Source: Flavobacteriales bacterium (GTDB taxonomy: Bacteria > Bacteroidota > Bacteroidia > Flavobacteriales_D > Sanyastnellaceae). Taken from it: a DNA stretch of 64,000 bases. The notes below the pieces were generated by a model. That model was given only the letters and a program-made list of their open reading frames with translations, did no database searches and was not told the DNA's origin. Both the position numbers and the translations under genes were made by a program. The stretch spans positions 154,562 through 218,561 of the forward strand of contig JAGYJM010000001.1 of assembly GCA_018402085.1 (NCBI GenBank), given 5' to 3'. Below are positions 59,885 through 64,000 of the stretch, piece after piece. Each line of letters opens with the position of its first letter. Within the stretch, counting starts at the first letter, position 1.

Positions 59885-60574
59885 GTGATCCATGATTTGC
59901 TATCGGTGTTTTACCCCCCCGTGTGTGTGGTTTGTCAATCGGGACTGCCGCTGCACAACAGCGTCATGTGCCTGCGTTGTGAGTCAGAATTGCCTGTCAT
60001 GCTGGTGCCAGACGGCATCCAACCGGTAGAGAAGGCCTTTTGGGGCAGGGTAGAGCTCGAGGCTGCGTATGCCTGGCTAAGGTTCAGACGCGAAAATTTA
60101 GCACGCCCTCTGTTGCACCGGGTCAAGTATGGAGGCGATCCTGAAATTGCGCGGGAGGCAGGACAAAGATTTGCCGCCTCTTTGCAGCAATTGAAGCGCA
60201 CGGTGAAGGTTCCTGACGCTTTGATTCCGGTGCCGCTGCACCCACGAAAGCTTCGTTCGCGCGGCTATAACCAGGCGGCAGAAATTTGCAGGGGAATGGC
60301 TTCTGTATTAAACTGTAGAGTGGCTGAAGATACGCTGGTGCGTGTCATGCACCGCTCGTCGCTCACTAAACTCAGTCGTATGGATCGCTGGGAACAATTG
60401 AAATCGAATTACATGGCGAATAGAAAAGCCTGTATCGGGTTGAAGCGTGTATGGCTGGTAGACGACGTGATAACCACTGGGGCCACACTTGAAGTTTGCA
60501 GCAGTTTGTTGAAAGATGAGGGTGTTGAATATGTTTCAGTTGCGGCTTTGGCCTACGCTGAACGAATGTTTTGA
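59885..60574 (+). CDS. comF: ComF-family phosphoribosyltransferase-like protein
   Basis: 229 aa, GTG start. N-terminal zinc ribbon with Cys14, Cys17, Cys29 and Cys32, then a type I phosphoribosyltransferase fold: PVPLHPRKLRSRGYNQAAE near residue 118 and the PRPP loop VWLVDDVITTGAT near residue 195. In naturally competent bacteria ComF helps to process incoming single-stranded DNA with ComFA/DprA; in other species it is a conserved protein of unclear role. No other competence gene is in the window. Confidence 0.9.
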   Translation: MIHDLLSVFYPPVCVVCQSGLPLHNSVMCLRCESELPVMLVPDGIQPVEKAFWGRVELEAAYAWLRFRRENLARPLLHRVKYGGDPEIAREAGQRFAASLQQLKRTVKVPDALIPVPLHPRKLRSRGYNQAAEICRGMASVLNCRVAEDTLVRVMHRSSLTKLSRMDRWEQLKSNYMANRKACIGLKRVWLVDDVITTGATLEVCSSLLKDEGVEYVSVAALAYAERMF

Positions 60575-60589
60575 CGCATTGAATAAAGG

Positions 60590-60597
60590 TATCTTTG
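60590..60597 (+). promoter_or_regulatory. -7 promoter box 4 nt before the msrC ATG
   Basis: TATCTTTG, exact consensus, then TGGT and the ATG at 60602; a TTTG lies 16 nt upstream of the box as a possible -33 element. Confidence 0.65.
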
Positions 60598-60601
60598 TGG
60601 T

Positions 60602-61093
60602 ATGGCAGATAGTTTAACGATCCGTGAAGGATTGACAAGAGAGCAGAAGTACAAGACACTGCTTCCCCAGGTGAAGGCATTGATCGGTGGTGAAACCAGC
60701 CTGATTGCCAACATGGCGAACCTTTCAGCCGTGGTGCACGCTACCTTAGGTTTTCACTGGGTAGGCTTCTACCTCGTTGAAAATGATGATGAACTGGTGC
60801 TGGGGCCTTTTCAAGGGCCGGTCGCTTGCACGCGCCTGAAGAAAGGCCACGGAGTGTGCGCGGCAGCATGGGAGAAAGCGCAAACCATTATTGTTCCGGA
60901 TGTGCATGCTTTTCCAGGACACGTGGCTTGCAGTCCGTTCAGTAAGTCTGAGATCGTGGTTCCGGTAAAGAATGCCGAAAATGAAGTGATAGCCGTTTTC
61001 GATATTGACAGCGATAAGCTTGATGACTTCAGCACCTCAGATCGCGACGGACTTGAGGCCTTTGTTGAAACCCTCAAAGACAGCAGGCTATGA
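60602..61093 (+). CDS. msrC: GAF-domain free methionine-(R)-sulfoxide reductase
   Basis: 163 aa. Reduces free Met-(R)-SO; the GAF fold spans residues about 25-160. Three cysteines sit at the catalytic positions of fRMsr: Cys76 (GPVACTRL), Cys86 (GHGVCAAAW) and Cys110 (HVACSPFSKSEIVVP), where Cys110 is the expected nucleophile. Cytosolic, 4-bp overlap with the next lipoprotein gene. Confidence 0.93.
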   Translation: MADSLTIREGLTREQKYKTLLPQVKALIGGETSLIANMANLSAVVHATLGFHWVGFYLVENDDELVLGPFQGPVACTRLKKGHGVCAAAWEKAQTIIVPDVHAFPGHVACSPFSKSEIVVPVKNAENEVIAVFDIDSDKLDDFSTSDRDGLEAFVETLKDSRL

Positions 61094-62661
61094 GGTACTT
61101 GTTGGCCCTTTTGGTCATCTTTTCGCTTGCGTCCTGTGCGAAAATTGTTCCGCCGGATGGCGGCCCAAAAGACACTGCACCTCCTGAAGTGGTGGCGATG
61201 GTGCCGGGGGCGCTCACCACGAATTTTAACTCAGCCAATGTCTATATTGAGTTCAATGAGTACGTGCGGCTCAATGATATCTACAACCAACTGGTTGTTT
61301 CACCGCCGCTTAAGAAGCGGCCGGTTATCACCCTTAAAGGCAAAGCGGTGACTATTGAGTTCGAAGAAGAGCTCGAGCGGGATGTAACCTATAGCCTGCA
61401 GTTCGGTGAAGGCATTGTCGATTTGAACGAGGGAAATCCGGCGAAAGGGTTGCAATATGTCTTCTCTACCGGAGATCAGCTTGACAGCCTCGTAGTGCGC
61501 GGACGCGCATACGATTTGGTCAGCGGAGAACCGCTGGAGGGGGCAAAAATCATGCTGTATAGCAACTTTGCCGACAGCATGCCATTGACCTCAAAACCGT
61601 CTTACTTCGGATTATCGGGCCCTGACGGTAAGTTTGAGCTTAACTACCTCGCTTCCGGAGACTATCGCCTGTTCGCGCTGAAAGAAGAGAACTTCAACTA
61701 TTTGTATGACGATTTTTCAGAGCTCATAGGGTTCCGAACCGACACGCTTCAACCATCAACACCGCTAGACACTGCGCAGTTCATTGAGGTGCCTTTGAGC
61801 AAAGAGCCCGACACATTGCAATACCTTGTGACCTATGACGCCGACAGCACAGGACTGATTCGGGCACAGCTTTTTCATGAGCCGGAGAATACACGTGCTT
61901 CGTTTAAGCTTGATCTTATAAACGAAGACATCTTTCGTGGCCATGTGGTAAGAATGAACGATTCACTTTTTGCCTGGCATGACCTACCCAATGACGGAGA
62001 GCAGCTGCAGTGGGTTTTTTCGTCACCCTCAGCGAACGATACCATCGAAGTAGAGGTATTCAACTACCAGGTCAGAAAGCTCCGATCGCGCAATCTGCCG
62101 CCTCAAAGCCTTGCGCGTGAAGACACCCTCAGGTGGTCTTTTGCCAGGCCCATAGCGCGCGCAGACACGTCATTGATCTCTTTTTACCGCGATAGCATAC
62201 CCGTCAATGGAACAGCGACCTTGGTGCCGGGTAGTTTTGATGTGTTTTTTGACATGGAGCTGTCAGATGGGGGCAATTATGCGATTGAATTGCTTCCGGG
62301 AGCCATAGAAAGCCGCGAAGGTTACCGCAATGACACCTTGCGCTGGGCATTCAGCACATGGAAGACAGATTATTTTGGAAAAGTGATTGTCAAGGTGCTC
62401 CGCAAGGTGCCTGAAAGTGCGCTGTTGCAGCTTCTTGACAAAAACGGAGTGGTGCGTCAAAAGATGGTGTCATCCGGTGAGGTGGTGGTATTTGACCGGC
62501 TCCTTCCATCAACCTACAGTCTTCGGGTGTTGAACGATGAAAACCAGAATGGGAAATGGGACCCTTCAAATTATTCTGAGTCCCGTCGGGCTGAACAACT
62601 TGAACACTTTATGAGCACAGTGCAGGTGAGATCGAACTGGGAAATGGAGCTGGAGTGGTAA
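61090..62661 (+). CDS. Ig-like (Big_5) domain lipoprotein
   Basis: 523 aa. Lipobox SLAS-C at Cys16. The family opening AKIVPPDGGPKDTAPPEVV is followed by a Big_5-type Ig domain (about 35-130: FNEYVRLNDIYNQLVVSPP...). A carboxypeptidase-regulatory-like segment follows (about 135-200) and further beta domains to the end, with a last TYSLRVLNDENQNGKWDPS metal-loop-like turn. Widespread Bacteroidota surface or periplasmic lipoprotein with no known function. Coupled to msrC by a 4-bp overlap. Confidence 0.87.
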   Translation: MRYLLALLVIFSLASCAKIVPPDGGPKDTAPPEVVAMVPGALTTNFNSANVYIEFNEYVRLNDIYNQLVVSPPLKKRPVITLKGKAVTIEFEEELERDVTYSLQFGEGIVDLNEGNPAKGLQYVFSTGDQLDSLVVRGRAYDLVSGEPLEGAKIMLYSNFADSMPLTSKPSYFGLSGPDGKFELNYLASGDYRLFALKEENFNYLYDDFSELIGFRTDTLQPSTPLDTAQFIEVPLSKEPDTLQYLVTYDADSTGLIRAQLFHEPENTRASFKLDLINEDIFRGHVVRMNDSLFAWHDLPNDGEQLQWVFSSPSANDTIEVEVFNYQVRKLRSRNLPPQSLAREDTLRWSFARPIARADTSLISFYRDSIPVNGTATLVPGSFDVFFDMELSDGGNYAIELLPGAIESREGYRNDTLRWAFSTWKTDYFGKVIVKVLRKVPESALLQLLDKNGVVRQKMVSSGEVVVFDRLLPSTYSLRVLNDENQNGKWDPSNYSESRRAEQLEHFMSTVQVRSNWEMELEW

Positions 62662-62753
62662 TTGTGCTCGTTTTTTGTTTCGAAGAGGCAACCTTGTTTC
62701 TTGATTATGAGTCATATTTAAGCCTTGAGATTATAATACTGAACTTTTAACCA

Positions 62754-64000
62754 ATGCGTGGATTAATCATACTTCTTTGCGGGCTGTCACTTCTGGGGCA
62801 AAATGCGCTTTTGGCACAAGGTTCCGGTCCTACCAAGGGAAAGGAGTTCTGGGTGGGTTTCATGCAGAATTTTGAGATTCAGGAAGGAGCGGAAGAACTC
62901 AGTTTTTTCGTGACATCTTCTCAGAACACGACGGGCACCATTGAAGTACCTAATCTTGGGTATTCAGAGCCTTTCAACGTCACTGCAAACCAGACCACCA
63001 CCGTGAGCATAGACAATGCGCTGGTAGAACACTTCACCTCAGAAGTGATCGAAGACAAAGGCATTTTCATCAGCACGCAGGATACCGTTTCGGTGTTCGC
63101 GATTAACTTCAACAACTTTACTGCTGACGCTACCAAAATCCTGCCTATCCAGTCACTGGGCATTGAGTATATGGTGAGTTCTTATCCTTCTGGCTTTCAA
63201 GATTGGGGCTCAGAGCTGTTGATTGTGGCCACAGAAGATGACACTGAAATAGAAATAACCCCTTCCACACTGACACAAGGAGGCAACGCTGCGGGTGTTC
63301 CTTTTGTGGTACAGCTTGATGAAGGGCAGAGTTACCAAATTAAAGTGGGTGAGCTGGGAGGAGACCTTACCGGCACCCTTATACAGGGCACTGAAAGCAG
63401 TGGCGATTGCCGGCCTTTCGCCGTATTCTCCGGAACGAGTTGTGTCAACATACCACAGGAATGTTCTGCCTGCGATCACGTCTTTGAGCAGAATTTCCCA
63501 GTGGAAACCTGGGGCACGGAGTTCCATGTCATCCCATTTAATTTGTCTGAATCGTGCACATACCGTGTGCTGGCGAGAGAAGACAACACTGAAGTCTTTG
63601 CGGATGGTGCACCGCTTGTAACCCTAAATGCGGGTGAAGTGGTTGAATATAATTTTCAGGAGGTTCCGGTATGTATCACTGCGAATAATGGGATTTGCGT
63701 CACTCAGTTTATGGAAGGTGTGACGTGCACAGGTTATGGTGACCCCGCCATGATGATCCTGAACGATGCGACGCAGAAGATTGACCAGATTACTTTCTCG
63801 ACTGTAAACGTGAATGTTATCAATGAGCACGGACTCACAGTCATTACAGCAACTGCTGACATCAATAGCGTTCTCTTCGACGGAGCGCCGCTTGATGCAG
63901 ACATCTTTGAGCAGATGCCGGGTTGCCCGGGCCATTCATTTGCCCGCTTTTCGATTGCAGAAGGCAGTCACACACTGAGCGCTGCAAACGGGGTGATTGG
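62754..64000 (+). CDS. Secreted IgGFc-binding-like protein (3' end missing)
   Basis: At least 415 codons, open to the end of the window. Signal peptide to LLAQ, then GSGPTKGKEFWVGFMQNFE, the start of the IgGFc-binding N-terminal-like domain (as in FCGBP and many Bacteroidota adhesins), about residues 25-340. Paired Cys occur near residues 220-240 (CVNIPQECSACDHVFEQ). In related proteins this domain is followed by gliding-motility or T9SS modules, which lie beyond the window. Probably a surface adhesin; ligand unknown. Confidence 0.85.
   Translation, partial: MRGLIILLCGLSLLGQNALLAQGSGPTKGKEFWVGFMQNFEIQEGAEELSFFVTSSQNTTGTIEVPNLGYSEPFNVTANQTTTVSIDNALVEHFTSEVIEDKGIFISTQDTVSVFAINFNNFTADATKILPIQSLGIEYMVSSYPSGFQDWGSELLIVATEDDTEIEITPSTLTQGGNAAGVPFVVQLDEGQSYQIKVGELGGDLTGTLIQGTESSGDCRPFAVFSGTSCVNIPQECSACDHVFEQNFPVETWGTEFHVIPFNLSESCTYRVLAREDNTEVFADGAPLVTLNAGEVVEYNFQEVPVCITANNGICVTQFMEGVTCTGYGDPAMMILNDATQKIDQITFSTVNVNVINEHGLTVITATADINSVLFDGAPLDADIFEQMPGCPGHSFARFSIAEGSHTLSAANGVI

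Noticed and set aside
1-64000. tRNA, rRNA, CRISPR, insertion sequence or prophage genes
   Set aside because: None was found on reading both strands of the gaps; all longer gaps are accounted for by promoters, terminators and the small palindromes. No RAYT or Y1 transposase for the repeat is in the window.

Overview
The window is a stretch of housekeeping chromosome from a Bacteroidota bacterium, most likely a marine or freshwater member of the Flavobacteriales (Cryomorphaceae/Schleiferiaceae-like). The assignment rests on several signs: type IX secretion (T9SS) C-terminal sorting domains and a PorV/PorQ-family porin; a SusC-style TonB receptor with an N-terminal carboxypeptidase-regulatory-like domain; many promoters with the Bacteroidota -7 box TAnnTTTG; and the gene order CBS protein-nadK-DUF6089-uppS-bamA-ompH-ompH-murI. 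Heme A synthase (ctaA/COX15), a class Ia ribonucleotide reductase and a di-heme peroxidase point to aerobic life. I found no tRNA, rRNA, CRISPR array, insertion sequence or phage gene.

Layout. 1-3.8 kb: the end of a ClC channel gene, a di-heme peroxidase, an esterase and pdxJ. 3.9-11.8 kb: nadK, then the envelope cluster uppS-bamA-ompH-ompH and murI. 11.8-14 kb: a gamma-carbonic-anhydrase-like protein, an FkbM methyltransferase and a small PepSY-like protein. 14-21.4 kb: an organophosphorus-looking island, with an overlapping operon (PhnZ-like HD oxygenase, TonB receptor, PhoD-like phosphatase) next to two further, divergently transcribed PhoD-like phosphatases. 21.4-23.7 kb: three tandem outer-membrane barrels. 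23.8-31 kb: rsmA, a GT39-type glycosyltransferase, fbp and mfd. 31-40 kb: T9SS cargo, truB, queA, TPR and lipoprotein genes, serS, rpmA and rplU. 40-47 kb: an EamA transporter, an HMA lipoprotein, ctaA, a PorV-like porin and the heme operon hemA-hemC-hemD. 47-54 kb: secreted proteins, a TPR/LuxR regulator and nrdA/nrdB. 54.8-64 kb: secA, a broken VOC gene, DUF72, comF, msrC and surface proteins, with the last gene running off the end.

The most unusual structure is a family of about 21-bp palindromic elements: a 6-bp stem, an A-rich tetraloop, then GATG. Eleven clear copies are spread over the window. Stem sequences differ between copies but always remain complementary. Five copies are intergenic. 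Six lie inside coding genes, including secA and rplU, and all six have the same orientation and reading frame, so each encodes x-A-(K/E)-A-x-D-A. They resemble REP elements or Rickettsia palindromic elements; no transposase is in the window.

Other signals worth attention: many start codons lie exactly 4 nt after a TAnnTTTG box, implying leaderless mRNAs; hemC ends in an A9 run just before hemD, which lacks a normal start; and a VOC-family gene carries a small frameshifting deletion.
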